From: Palsa-504 sp963818225 | GTDB lineage: Bacteria; Actinomycetota; Actinomycetes; Streptosporangiales; Streptosporangiaceae | Assembly (NCBI GenBank): GCA_963818225.1 | Contig: CAWFRO010000006.1 | Span: 310,001 to 374,000 of the forward strand | Direction: 5' to 3' | DNA: 64,000 nucleotides | Part shown: positions 1 through 8,459 of the stretch, piece by piece | Numbering within the stretch: position 1 is the stretch's first letter | Layout of the letters: each line of letters begins with the position of its first letter | Notes under the pieces: generated by a model | Databases searched by the model: none | Seen by the model: the letters and a program-made list of their open reading frames with translations, nothing else | What the model was told of the DNA's origin: nothing | Translations under genes and position numbers: made by a program

Positions 1-173
1 AGCCCGCAGTCGTCTGCCTGCACCGCGAGAACCTGCCGCTGGCCCTGGCCGCCGCCTGCTCGGCGCTCGGTGCTCCGCCCACCATGGTGGAACCATCGCT
101 GCTCAAGGGCGGTTTCCTGGTCCTGCACATAGCGGCGGGGAAACTCGCCGCCCTCGAGCGCTACGAACTCTGA
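1..173 (+). CDS. NUDIX hydrolase/histidine-phosphatase protein, C-terminal end (partial)
   Basis: The window opens inside this gene; only the last 56 codons are present, in the frame starting at base 3, with a TGA at 171-173. The visible protein contains VVCLHRENLP, then LLKGGFLVLH, and ends LAALERYEL. This pattern resembles the C-terminal phosphoglycerate-mutase-like domain of actinobacterial MutT1-type proteins, which hydrolyse oxidised or polyphosphorylated nucleotides and often end with GG-(F/L)-LVLH and a terminal ALER. The NUDIX part would lie before the window. It is convergent with the DedA gene and may overlap the end of that gene by about 13 bases. The assignment rests on a short segment and is moderate. 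Confidence 0.5.
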   Translation, partial: PAVVCLHRENLPLALAAACSALGAPPTMVEPSLLKGGFLVLHIAAGKLAALERYEL

Positions 174-1058
174 GTCTTCGCATTCCGCGGAATCTCCGCG
201 CTGTCCTGAGGGCCCGCGCTGTCCTGGGGCCGCGCTGTCCTGAGGGCCGCTGTCCTGAGGGCCCGCGCTGCCGGGAGCCGCCGCGCCGTCCGGCGTCTCC
301 GCGTCGTCCCGGGTCCGTTCATCTCCGTGGGTCCCGCCGTCCTCACGGGGCTCAGATACGTCATGAACCTCAGGGTCATCTGATCGCGCGAGGTCATCTT
401 CGGGCTCGCGGTCTCCCCGCTGGGCGGCCCGGCGGCGGCGGCGCAGGACGTGCCGGATGATCAGCGCCGCGAGCAGCACCGCCACCGCGATGAGCACGTA
501 CAGGGAGTACCGCGTGATGTAGTGGTAGATCGTCTCGATATGGTTGCCGGCCAGGTAGCCGACGCTAACCCAGGTCCCCACCCACAGGGCGGCGCCCAGT
601 GCGTTGAAGAAAAGGAAACGCAGCCAGCGCATGCCGCTGATCCCGGCGATGATCCCGTTCGCCTGGCGCAGGCCCTCGATGAACCGTGCGACCACGATGA
701 TCTTGCCGCCGTGACGATTGAAGAAGTACTCGGCTTTGTCCAGCCGCTCCTCGGTGAGGAAGACATACTTGCCCCATCTCAGGGCGACCGCGCGGCCGCC
801 GAAATGCCCGATGGCGAAGCCGATGTTGTCCCCGATGACGGCCGCGATGAAGCCGATGAGGCCGACGGCCACGATATTGAGCTGCTGATGGCCGGCGTAG
901 ATGGCGGCGGCGATAAGGATGGTCTCGCCCGGCACGGGTATGCCGAAGTCCTCGAGCATGACCAGCGCGAAGACGGCCAGGTACCCGTAGTGATTCAGCG
1001 GTCCGGACAGCGCGTTGAGGAAACCCGGCATCGGCGGGGGCCCGGCGAGGTACGGCAC
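161..1058 (-). CDS. DedA family membrane protein with a frame-shifted repetitive tail
   Basis: DedA (SNARE-associated/VTT) inner-membrane protein; family members act in envelope lipid translocation and proton-motive-force-dependent homeostasis. Family signatures are clear: EDFGIPVPGETILIAAA near the N-terminus, GDNIGFAIGHFGGR, and RFIEGLRQANGIIAGISG with hydrophobic segments around them. I chose the GTG at 1056-1058 because GGAAGG lies 7 bases upstream; an in-frame ATG is at 1029-1031. The start sits 3 bases after the RNase D stop, so the two are probably co-transcribed. The core ends around 425 with an Arg-rich segment, followed by an acidic tail and a GPQDS repeat. In the given sequence the reading frame has no stop before the window edge. 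A 16-base repeat unit among 15/18-base units shifts the frame; reading across it in the other frame gives a stop at 161-163. Confidence 0.8.
202..268. repeat. Short tandem repeat in the DedA C-terminal tail
   Basis: Four adjacent copies of a unit beginning TGTCCTG on the plus strand occupy 202-219 (18 bases), 220-235 (16), 236-250 (15) and 251-268 (18). On the coding (minus) strand they encode GPQDS-type repeats. Only the 16-base unit is not a multiple of three, so it moves the reading frame; repeat slippage or a consensus error would both produce this. Confidence 0.8.
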
Positions 1059-1061
1059 TGA

Positions 1062-2300
1062 TCAGCCTTCCGCGGCGGTCAGCGCTCCGGCAATAGGGCC
1101 CGCGGTGAGCTCAATCTGCCAGGGCCGCGCGCCATATCCAGCTAGCACCTCAGCCACGCTACCAGGGCCGCTGGGCTGCGGCGGATCCCAGCTGAGCCTG
1201 CGCAGGGCGTCGGGGGCGAGCAGGTTCTCCACCGGCAGCCGATTGGCCTCGGCCACAGTCGTCACCGCCGCGCGCGCCGCGGCCAGGCGGGCCGCGGCGG
1301 CGGGATCGCGTTCGGCCCAGCGGTGCGCGGGCGGCGGTCCGGCCGGTACCGCTCCGGCGGTGGCATCGGGCAGCGCACTGTCGGCGCTGGTCCGCGCCTC
1401 CTCGATGGCCGCCAGCCACTCCTTTTCGTGCCGCCGGGACTGACGGCCGGTGAAGCCGGTGATCCTCGACAGCTGAGCCCAGCTGACCGGAAGTGACCTG
1501 GCCGCCTCGATGATGGCGCTATCGGGCAGGACCCGCCGGGGCGACAGGTCCGCGGCCTGGGCGATCCGGTCCCTGACCGTCCATAGCTCGCGCACCACGG
1601 CCAGCCCGCGGCGGGACGGGACCCGGTGGATGCCCGACGTGCGGCGCCAGGGGTCCGGCCGCGGCGCGGGCGGCCTGGCGGCGAGTACCGCCGCGAACTC
1701 CTGGTAGGCCCACTCGGCCTTGCCCTGGTCGGCGAGTTCTGCCGCGAGCGCGTCCCGCAGCTCGACCAGCACCTCGACATCCAGCGCCGCGTAGCGCAGC
1801 AGTTCCTCCCGCAGCGGGCGCACCGACCAGTCCGCGGCGGAATGACCCTTTTCCAGGTGGAAGCCGAGGACCTCTTCGACCAGGATGCCGAGGGCTACTC
1901 TCGGGTAGCCGAGCAGTCGCCCGGCCAGTTCGGTGTCGAACAGCTGCCGCGGCCGGAAGCCGACCTCGGCCAGGCAGGGCAGGTCCTGCGACGCCGCGTG
2001 CAGGATGGCTTCGGTGTCCGCGACCGCGGCGTCCACGCCGGACAGATCCGGGCAGGCGATGGGGTCGATGAGCACCGTGCCCGCCCCGGCGCGGCGGAGC
2101 TGGACCAGGTAGGCGCGCTGCCCGTACCGGTAGCCGGAGGCCCGCTCGGCATCAACCGCGACCGGGCCGTGGCCGTGCGCCAGCCTGTCGGTGACCTCGG
2201 CCAGGGCGGCCTCGGTCTCAACGACCGGTGGCATGCCGTCACGAGGTTCGAGCAGCGGGATGGCCTCGCCAGACCGGCCGGCCTCGTCCGCAGCGCTCAC
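1062..2300 (-). CDS. rnd: Ribonuclease D family 3'-5' exonuclease with HRDC domain
   Basis: Predicted RNase D, 412 residues, which trims 3' ends of tRNA and other structured RNA. The DEDD exonuclease domain occupies about residues 30-200: VAVDAERASGYRYGQRAYLV (exo I, D-x-E), ILHAASQDLPCL (exo II), and RYAALDVEVLVELRDAL (exo III, Y-x3-D). An HRDC-like helical domain follows (about 225-300, ending near LSRITGF), then an Ala/Pro-rich tail. Its ATG overlaps the DUF3000 stop (positions 2297-2300), so the two are translationally coupled, a conserved arrangement next to hemE in actinobacteria. The exo II Asp-containing context is intact, so activity is expected. Confidence 0.9.
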   Translation of the reverse strand: MSAADEAGRSGEAIPLLEPRDGMPPVVETEAALAEVTDRLAHGHGPVAVDAERASGYRYGQRAYLVQLRRAGAGTVLIDPIACPDLSGVDAAVADTEAILHAASQDLPCLAEVGFRPRQLFDTELAGRLLGYPRVALGILVEEVLGFHLEKGHSAADWSVRPLREELLRYAALDVEVLVELRDALAAELADQGKAEWAYQEFAAVLAARPPAPRPDPWRRTSGIHRVPSRRGLAVVRELWTVRDRIAQAADLSPRRVLPDSAIIEAARSLPVSWAQLSRITGFTGRQSRRHEKEWLAAIEEARTSADSALPDATAGAVPAGPPPAHRWAERDPAAAARLAAARAAVTTVAEANRLPVENLLAPDALRRLSWDPPQPSGPGSVAEVLAGYGARPWQIELTAGPIAGALTAAEG

Positions 2301-3070
2301 CCTTGCCCCGGCGGCCGCAGAGCCCGCGTGCCAGGCGGTTCCAGGCCCGCCGTAGCAGACAGGCAGTCACACCAGGCCGAGATGTGCGCGGGCAGGTCGA
2401 GGGCCTCCAGGTCGGTGCCGCTCGCGCTGCTGTTCCCGGGTCCCGCCGGGGACCAGGATGCCCGCAGCTCGAAGCCCGTGAGGGGAAGCTCGTCGCTCTT
2501 GGCTCCGAAGCCTTCGGTGATCACCCTGGTCACCGTGCCGCTGGGGAGGGCATAGCCCGGCACCTGCGTGTCCAGCGCCTCGGACAGCCAGCTCCAGCCG
2601 ACCTCGCCGAGCAGCGGATCAGCTGCGATCTCTGGCTCCACTTCGGCCCGGATGTATGCCACCAGCCGGAACACGCCGCCCCAGCCTTCCTGGCCGTCCG
2701 GGTCGTAGAGCAGCACCAGCCGGCCCCAGGCGACGTCCGCGCCGTCCCGCTGGACGGTGGCGGCGACGGCCGTGGCGTACGGGGCCAGGCGTTTCGGCGC
2801 GGGCACATCCTCGAAGAGGAAGTCGCGGCCGGCCTGAGCCTCGCTGCCCTGGCGGAAGGCGGCCGCGGCGGCCGCGAACGTCGCTTCCGCCGGGCTCCCG
2901 GCGGGGTCGGCAGGCGGCTTCGTGTCCCCCGCCGGCCCGCGTTTGGTCGGCGCGGGCGCGGCCGTCAGGCTGGGCGCGGTACCCGATCCCCGTCCCGCCC
3001 CTGATCGCGCCGCGCGCCGCTTAGATGGCTCGTCAGCCGGTCTCATGACCCGAGCGTACGTGTCGCTCAT
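2297..3070 (-). CDS. DUF3000 domain protein
   Basis: A 257-residue protein of the actinobacterial DUF3000 family, of unknown biochemical function. The first 75 residues are a basic, Pro/Ala-rich low-complexity region. The conserved part starts at about residue 82 with AAAAAFRQ, continues through VPAPKRLAPYATAVAATV and GRLVLLYDPDGQEGWGG, and ends with the ISAWCDCLSATAGLEP segment. It overlaps RNase D by four bases and lies on the opposite strand from hemE, matching the usual DUF3000-RNase D pairing beside heme genes. The start used is the upstream ATG; the ATG eight codons further in (MRPADEPSK) is an alternative because the N-terminus is not conserved. Confidence 0.8.
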   Translation of the reverse strand: MSDTYARVMRPADEPSKRRAARSGAGRGSGTAPSLTAAPAPTKRGPAGDTKPPADPAGSPAEATFAAAAAAFRQGSEAQAGRDFLFEDVPAPKRLAPYATAVAATVQRDGADVAWGRLVLLYDPDGQEGWGGVFRLVAYIRAEVEPEIAADPLLGEVGWSWLSEALDTQVPGYALPSGTVTRVITEGFGAKSDELPLTGFELRASWSPAGPGNSSASGTDLEALDLPAHISAWCDCLSATAGLEPPGTRALRPPGQG

Positions 3071-3176
3071 CTGATTCTCACGCGGCGTAGCGTAGTTTCA
3101 TGCCGAAACACCATGTTTCATGCGAAGTGACCGGTTCGGCTACAGCCTAGAACCGCTAGGAATTCGGATCCTCCGA

Positions 3177-3374
3177 TTACGCGGCTCTGGCCGCGCTGCT
3201 GCTGACATGCTCGCGCACCGGAAGGCCGATGAACACGGCCTCCCCGCACACCGAACAACCCCACTCGGGGCATTCCCCGTCCGGGACATCCGGGCAGCTG
3301 GCCGGCTCCGCGTGCAGCTGATCGAACGGCTGGTCCTCGCTGCATCCGGCGCAGTACCTGGTCAGCTGGGTCAT
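3177..3374 (-). CDS. Small cysteine-rich (zinc-ribbon-like) protein
   Basis: A 65-residue protein with the pattern RYCAGC early, then ECPEWGCSVCGEAVFIG. The paired cysteines (CxxC, then CxxxxCxxC) look like a zinc-binding knuckle. It lies in the gap between DUF3000 and hemE, on the minus strand, divergent from hemE, where related actinomycetes often carry a similar small hypothetical gene. No function can be assigned. The Cys spacing and the sensible start and stop support it as real rather than a chance frame. Confidence 0.6.
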   Translation of the reverse strand: MTQLTRYCAGCSEDQPFDQLHAEPASCPDVPDGECPEWGCSVCGEAVFIGLPVREHVSSSAARAA

Positions 3375-3513
3375 CGGCGACCTCCTCGAAGCGGCGCGAC
3401 GCGGACGGGCAGGAGATTAAATAGGGTTGCTGCCGATAGTGGCATGGCTGTGCGCTGATCCGTTGGATCTCCCGCGGCGTGTCTGCGGCGGTATCAGGGT
3501 CCCGTGGCCCTGC

Positions 3514-3561
3514 TATGAAACGATCCCTGGCGTGCAACAATGTGAGACGATCCCAGACGTG
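3514..3561. repeat. Direct repeat immediately upstream of hemE
   Basis: Two 21-base copies, at 3514-3534 and 3541-3561, agree at 17 of 21 positions and share the core ACGATCCC. The period is 27 bases, so in the hemE frame it is an in-frame duplication (ETIPGV, then ETIPDV). It may be a regulatory tandem site or a duplicated 5' end; the hemE start chosen lies at the end of the second copy. Confidence 0.5.
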
Positions 3562-4605
3562 ACCGTGCACCACGCAAAGTCTCCTTTCATCCAGGCCTGC
3601 CGGCGAGAGCCGGTTCCCTATACGCCGGTCTGGTACATGCGGCAGGCCGGCCGCTCGCTGCCTGAGTACCGCAGGGTGCGCGAGGGCGTCTCGATGCTCG
3701 ATTCGTGTACCCGGCCCGACCTGATCACTGAGATCACCCTGCAGCCGCTGCGCCGGTACGACGTGGACGCGGCGATCCTGTTCAGCGACATCGTGGTACC
3801 GCTGCGCGCAGTGGGCATCGACGTCGATATCAAGGCCGGTGTCGGGCCGGTGGTGGGCACCCCGGTGCGCAGCCCGGCCGACCTGGGCCGGCTGCGCTCG
3901 CTCGAGCCCGGCGACGTTTCCTACGTCACCGAAGCAGTGCGGATGCTTGTCGCCGAGCTGGGTGATCGCCCGCTGATCGGCTTCGCGGGCGGCCCGTTCA
4001 CGCTGGCGTCCTACCTGGTCGAAGGCGGCCCGTCGAAGAATCACGACAAGACCAAGGCGCTGATGTACGGCAGCCCGAAGCTCTGGCACGCCCTGCTCGG
4101 CCGGCTTGCTGACATCACCATCTCATTCCTTCAGGTCCAGGTCGCGGCGGGCGCCTCGGCGATCCAGCTCTTCGATTCCTGGGTCGGCGCGGTCGGGCCG
4201 GACGACTACCGGCACGCGATCCTGCCGCACACCAGCCGGATCTTCAGCGCGCTGGCCGCCGCCGGCGTGCCGCGCATCCACTTCGGCGTCGGGACCGGCG
4301 AGCTGCTCGGGCTGATGGGCGAGGCCGGCGCCGACGTGGTCGGCGTCGACTGGCGCATCCCGCTGGACGAGGCCGTCCGGCGGGTGGAACCGGGCAAGGC
4401 CCTGCAAGGCAACCTGGATCCCGCGATCCTGCTCGCGCCCTGGGAAGTGGTCGAGGAGCGGGCCAGGGACATCCTCGGGCGCGGGCGTACCGCGGAAGGG
4501 CACGTGTTCAACCTGGGGCATGGCGTCCTGCCGGAGACCAATCCCGACATCCTGGCCAGGCTCGCCGACCTGGTGCACGCCGAATCGATCCGGCCGGACG
4601 CTTAG
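3559..4605 (+). CDS. hemE: Uroporphyrinogen decarboxylase
   Basis: HemE removes the four acetate carboxyls of uroporphyrinogen III to give coproporphyrinogen III in the cytosol. The family hallmarks are present: YTPVWYMRQAGRSLPEYR near the N-terminus (substrate-binding Arg residues), ILFSDIVVPL (catalytic Asp), FAGGPFTLASYLVEGG, LFDSWVG, and VFNLGHGVLPET near the C-terminus. From the GTG at 3559 the protein is 348 residues, normal for the family. An in-frame GTG at 3532 and an open frame to 3427 would add only non-conserved residues. No clear Shine-Dalgarno precedes 3559, so a leaderless or weakly initiated message is possible. It heads the heme block and is followed by a hairpin. Confidence 0.93.
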   Translation: MTVHHAKSPFIQACRREPVPYTPVWYMRQAGRSLPEYRRVREGVSMLDSCTRPDLITEITLQPLRRYDVDAAILFSDIVVPLRAVGIDVDIKAGVGPVVGTPVRSPADLGRLRSLEPGDVSYVTEAVRMLVAELGDRPLIGFAGGPFTLASYLVEGGPSKNHDKTKALMYGSPKLWHALLGRLADITISFLQVQVAAGASAIQLFDSWVGAVGPDDYRHAILPHTSRIFSALAAAGVPRIHFGVGTGELLGLMGEAGADVVGVDWRIPLDEAVRRVEPGKALQGNLDPAILLAPWEVVEERARDILGRGRTAEGHVFNLGHGVLPETNPDILARLADLVHAESIRPDA

Positions 4606-4613
4606 CGGGGACC

Positions 4614-4632
4614 CCCGCAGCTGGGCTGCGGG
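4614..4632 (+). terminator. Hairpin after hemE
   Basis: A perfect 8-base-pair stem (4614-4621 with 4625-4632) and 3-base loop starts eight bases past the hemE stop. There is no U-tract, as is common for actinomycete terminators. Confidence 0.5.
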
Positions 4633-4745
4633 CAGTGCGGGTGGGCGTGCGAGGGACCGTCCCGGAGCTCGGCGCGCGCGCCGGATGGGGGCGTCCGCCA
4701 GGGCGGGGGCGGGCCCATGGCGACCGGTCTGGGGAGAATGCTCAC

Positions 4746-5553
4746 GTGGCAACTGCGGAGATGTATCAGAGATTCGCCTCATTCGAGGCGCGCGGCGAGT
4801 CGCCCTGTTACGTGGAGTGGGCGGAAGGCGTCGCTGGGGACAGGCGTTTGCTCGAGCTGATAGGCGAGCTTCCCCCGCCCAAGCGGCAGCCCAATCTGCT
4901 GTTCGCGGCGGCGCGATACAAGGGCATACCGCCGGGCAGTTTCGCCAGTTCCGCGCGGAGCTGCTGGCGTCCTGGCCCGAGGTCAGGCAAATCAGATGTC
5001 GAAGCGGACGCAGACCAATGAGCCCGGCCGGTGCGCCGTGCTGCTGCCGTTGCTGGCGGCCCTGCCGCAGCCGCTGGCGCTGCTGGAGGTCGGGGCGTCT
5101 GCGGGGCTATGCCTGACCCGGACAGGTTCAATTATCAATATGGCACGCTGACCCGGCTGGATCCGCCCGCAGGACCAGGTGCGGCCCTTCTGACCTGCGC
5201 CATTGAGGGACCCGTGCCGGTGCCGACCGCTGTCCCTCGCGTCGCCTGGCGAGCCGGTATCGACCTTCACCCAGTTGATGCGGTGACTCCGAGGAGACGC
5301 GCTGGCTCGAAGCGCTGATCTGGCCGGGGCAGATGCCCGACGGCGACGGCTGGCCGCAGCTATCCGCGTAGCCCGGTCAGATCCGCCGTACCTGGTGCCC
5401 GGAGACCTGAACGACACCATCACGAGCCTCACAGCGCAGGCGCCTGATGGTGCCACGCTGGTCATCTTTCACAGCGCCGTGCTCGCCTACACCAATCCCC
5501 GCGCACGGGCCATGTTCACCGCGCCGGCGAGATGGCCGGTGACCACTTCTTAG
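4746..5553 (+). pseudogene. DUF2332 family protein, degraded
   Basis: Recognisable DUF2332 pieces occur in the right order but in changing frames: YQRFASFEARGESPCYV and PPPKRQPNLLFAAARYKG in the first frame, QFRAELLASWPEVRQI in the second, TNEPGRCAVLLPLLAALPQP and EVGASAGLCL in the third, then DRFNYQYGTL, SEETRWLEALIWPGQ and finally DPPYLVPGDLNDTI with LVIFHSAVLAYTNPRA. At least four frame changes plus internal loss (the segment between RYKG and QFRAEL, and after GIDLHPVD) mean it cannot make a full protein. Intact members are about 330 residues; the remnant spans only about 270 codons. The number of lesions makes simple sequencing error unlikely, unlike the single breaks in hemG and hemQ. 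Confidence 0.8.
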
Positions 5554-5649
5554 CCCCCTGATCCCGCCCGTTTCACCCCCGCCGCGAGATCGCCTCGTTA
5601 TCAGGGCCTGCGGTCTGCGCATCGGATGGTGTCTGCCAGGCTGGGAGGC

Positions 5650-7151
5650 ATGAACCCTACGACTACGCAGCCGCATGTGGTGATCGTGGGCGGCGGGATC
5701 GCCGGGCTGGCGGCAGCGCTCTTCCTGCGAGACGAGCCGGTCCGGGTGACGGTGCTCGAGGGGTCGCCGCGGCTGGGCGGCAAGCTGTCCGTATCCGAGG
5801 TGGCCGGGGTCGCGGTCGACGACGGGGCCGAGGCGCTCCTCATCACCCGCCCCGAGGGCACCGGCCTCATCGCCGAGATGGGGCTGGCCGGCGAGCGGGT
5901 GGCACCAGGAACCACCTCCTCGGCGATCTGGACGCTCGGCGCGCTGCGGCCGCTGCCCCGCCGGCAGTTCATGGGCGTGCCGTCCGACCTGGACGAGCTG
6001 GCCCGGACCGGCGTGGTGTCCGGCGCCGGAGTCGCCCGCGCCGAGCGCGACCTCGAGCTGCCGCCGACGGCCCGGGACGGCGACGTGCCGGTCGCGCAGT
6101 ACGTCGGAGCCAGGCTCGGCGCGGAGGTCGTCGACCGGCTGGTCGACCCGCTGCTCGGCGGCGTCTACGCGGGACGTTCGGCGGAGTTGTCCTTCGACGC
6201 GACCATGCCGGCGCTGTCGGCTGCCTCGCGGCGGCACCGGTCACTCGCGGAGGCGGTCGGCTCGCTGCTCCCGCCGCCGGCCCGGCTCCGGCCGGGGACC
6301 AGGACCCGGTGCCGGCCGGCACGCGGTCCGGCGGATCGGTGTTCACCACCCTCGCCGGGGGACTGGGCCTGCTGCCCGGCTACCTGGCCAAGGCCTCCGG
6401 GGCCGAGGTCCGGACCGGCTCGATGGCGCGGGTCCTGTCCCCGGCGGCCGCTCCGGGCGCCGTCCCCGGCTGGCGGCTGACGGTCGGATCCGCAGCGGCG
6501 GAGGAGCAGATCGACGCCGATGCGGTGATCCTGGCCCTGCCCGCGCGGCCGGCCGGACGCCTGCTCGCGCACGTGCCCGGCGTGTCAGCCGCGGTCACGG
6601 CGCTGGCCGAGATCAGCTACGCCAGCATGGCGATCGTCACGCTGGCCTACCCTCGCGCGGCGTTTCCCGGGGCCGGGCTCACGGCGCTGGGCCTGAGCGG
6701 ATACCTGGTCCCGGCCGTGGACGGACGGGCCGTCAAGGCGGTCACGTTCTCCACGGTCAAGTGGCCGCACCTGGCCGTCGCGACGGCAGGCGGGGCCGAG
6801 CCGCTGGAGATCATCCGGTGCTCGGTCGGCCGCATCGGCGAGGAAGCCCTGCTGCAACGGACCGATGAGGATCTCGCCGCGCTGGCCGCGGCCGAGCTCG
6901 CGGCGGCGACCGGGGTGCGCGGCGCGCCTGTCGCGCACCGGATCACCCGCTGGGGCGGTGGGCTGCCCCAGTACACGGTCGGGCACCTGGACCGGGTGGC
7001 GAAGATCCGGGCGGCCCTTGCGACCCAGCCGGGCCTGGCCGTCTGCGGCGCGGCCTACGACGGCATCGGCATACCGGCCTGCATCGCGACGGCCCGCGCG
7101 GCAGCCGGTCAGGTGCTGGATGCTCTCACCGCCGGCCGTGGCCGACAATAG
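5650..7151 (+). CDS. hemG: Protoporphyrinogen/coproporphyrinogen oxidase, with a frame break
   Basis: FAD enzyme of the HemY/HemG type; in actinobacteria it oxidises coproporphyrinogen III to coproporphyrin III. The N-terminus carries the FAD dinucleotide-binding motif HVVIVGGGIAGLAAALF followed by VTVLEGSPRLGGKL. The C-terminal half has the usual VAHRITRWGGGLPQYTVGH and GLAVCGAAYDGIGIPACI segments. The first half reads in one frame up to about 6285 (ending in SLLPPPA) and the second half in the frame one base back (SGGSVFTTLAGGLGLLPGYL), so one base appears missing between about 6265 and 6300. Rejoined, it is about 500 residues, normal length. Four bases separate its stop from hemQ. Since heme synthesis is essential, an assembly error is more likely than a true null. 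Confidence 0.85.
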
Positions 7152-7155
7152 TGAC

Positions 7156-7918
7156 ATGGCTGACGAACAAGGGATGACCGAACCGGGCGGGACGAGCCCA
7201 CCGCCCGCGGAAGCGGCGGCCGGCAAGCCGAAGGCGCGCGAGCTCAACGAGCTGATCCGCTACACCATGTGGTCGGTGTTCCGGGTGAGCGACCGGGCCG
7301 GGCTGGAGTCCGCGCGGCCACCAGACCGCCGCCGCCGAGGTGGCCGACGTGCTCGACCAGGCCGCGGGCAAGGGCATCGTCACCCGCGGCTGCTACGACC
7401 TGCAAGCGTTCCGGGCCGACGCCGATTTCATGTTCTGGTGGACCGCCCCGACCTCCGATGACCTCCAGGACACCTACGTCAGGTTCCGCCGGACCAGGCT
7501 GGGCCGCTGCAGCGAACCGGTCTGGTCGGTGATGGCCCTGCACCGCCCGGCCGAGTTCAACAAGGGCCACATCCCGGCGTTCCTGGCCGAGGAGGAGCCG
7601 CGCGCGTATGTGAGCGTGTACCCGTTCGTCCGCTCCTACGAGTGGTATCTGCTCGATCCCGCCGAACGCCGCAAGATGCTGGCCGAGCACGGCGTGATGG
7701 CGCGGGAGTACCCGGACGTCCGGGCCAACACCGTCGCGTGCTTCGCGCTCAACGACTACGAGTGGATACTCGCCTTCGAAGCCGACGAGCTGCACCGGAT
7801 CGTCGACTTGATGCGCCACTTGCGCGGTGCCGAGGCCCGGCTGCATACCCGCGCCGAGATCCCGTTCTACACCGGCCGCCGCAAGCCGGTGCACGGGCTG
7901 GTCGCCGACCTCGCCTGA
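7156..7918 (+). CDS. hemQ: Coproheme decarboxylase (HemQ), with a frame break
   Basis: HemQ (ChdC) decarboxylates coproheme to heme b, the last step of the coproporphyrin-dependent pathway. The start is the ATG at 7156. The N-terminal part RELNELIRYTMWSVFRVSD is in one frame; after about 7313-7325 the protein continues one frame on, with ADVLDQAAGKGIVTRGCYDL, AYVSVYPFVRSYEWYLL (catalytic Tyr region) and LMRHLRGAEARLHTRAE (proximal heme His region), ending EIPFYTGRRKP. One extra base near the run GCGCGGCCACC explains the break. Rejoined length is about 253 residues, typical. It is directly downstream of hemG and should be in the same transcript. Confidence 0.88.
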
Positions 7919-7939
7919 TGGGGAGGCTAACGTCGAGGA

Positions 7940-8374
7940 ATGCCTGACGATCTCCGGGTGAACAAGTGGCTGCTGATACCGGCCGGCGAGCTGCATGAGC
8001 GCTTTTCCCACTCATCCGGGCCCGGCGGGCAGTCGGTCAACACCGCCGACAGCCGGGTCGAGCTCTCGTTCGACGTCGAGCAGTCGCCCGCGCTGCCGGA
8101 GTGGGCCCGGGCCAGGGCGCTCGAGCGGCTCGCCGGACGGCTGGCCGGCGGCGTGCTCACCGTGGCCGCGTCCGAGCAGCGCAGCCAGCTGGCGAACCGG
8201 CAGGCGGCCCGGGCCCGGCTGGCCGGCCTGCTCCGGGACGCGGTCGCCCCGCCGCCGCAGCCGCGCATCCCGACCAGGCCCGGCCGGGCCGCGAACGAGC
8301 GCCGCCTGCAGGCCAAGCGCGGCCGGGCCGCGGTCAAGCGCACCCGGCGGTATAACGACCGTGATCCCGAGTAG
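7940..8374 (+). CDS. arfB: ArfB-type peptidyl-tRNA hydrolase (release-factor-like)
   Basis: A 144-residue protein with the class I release factor catalytic motif in HSSGPGGQSVNTADSRVEL. The GGQ loop hydrolyses peptidyl-tRNA on stalled ribosomes. The C-terminus is a basic tail (RLQAKRGRAAVKRTRRYND), as in ArfB/YaeJ, which inserts in the empty mRNA channel. It lacks the stop-codon-recognition domain, so it is not a standard release factor. It follows hemQ by 21 bases on the same strand and may be transcribed with it, though no functional link is implied. Confidence 0.88.
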   Translation: MPDDLRVNKWLLIPAGELHERFSHSSGPGGQSVNTADSRVELSFDVEQSPALPEWARARALERLAGRLAGGVLTVAASEQRSQLANRQAARARLAGLLRDAVAPPPQPRIPTRPGRAANERRLQAKRGRAAVKRTRRYNDRDPE

Positions 8375-8438
8375 CCGCTGCCGCGGGTCATGACGACGAT
8401 GGCTACCGGTCCACGGCGGCCCGGAAGCAGGTCAGCCA

Positions 8439-8456
8439 CCGGCCGGATGCGGCCGG
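8439..8456. terminator. Hairpin between convergent genes
   Basis: CCGGCCG at 8439-8445 pairs with CGGCCGG at 8450-8456 around a four-base loop. It lies between the converging arfB and methyltransferase ends and could terminate both transcripts. Confidence 0.45.
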
Positions 8457-8459
8457 GCG

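Noticed and set aside
3427..3558. hemE starting at the first possible codon (3427)
   Set aside because: The added residues are not conserved and run through the direct repeat; the family start matches the GTG at 3559.
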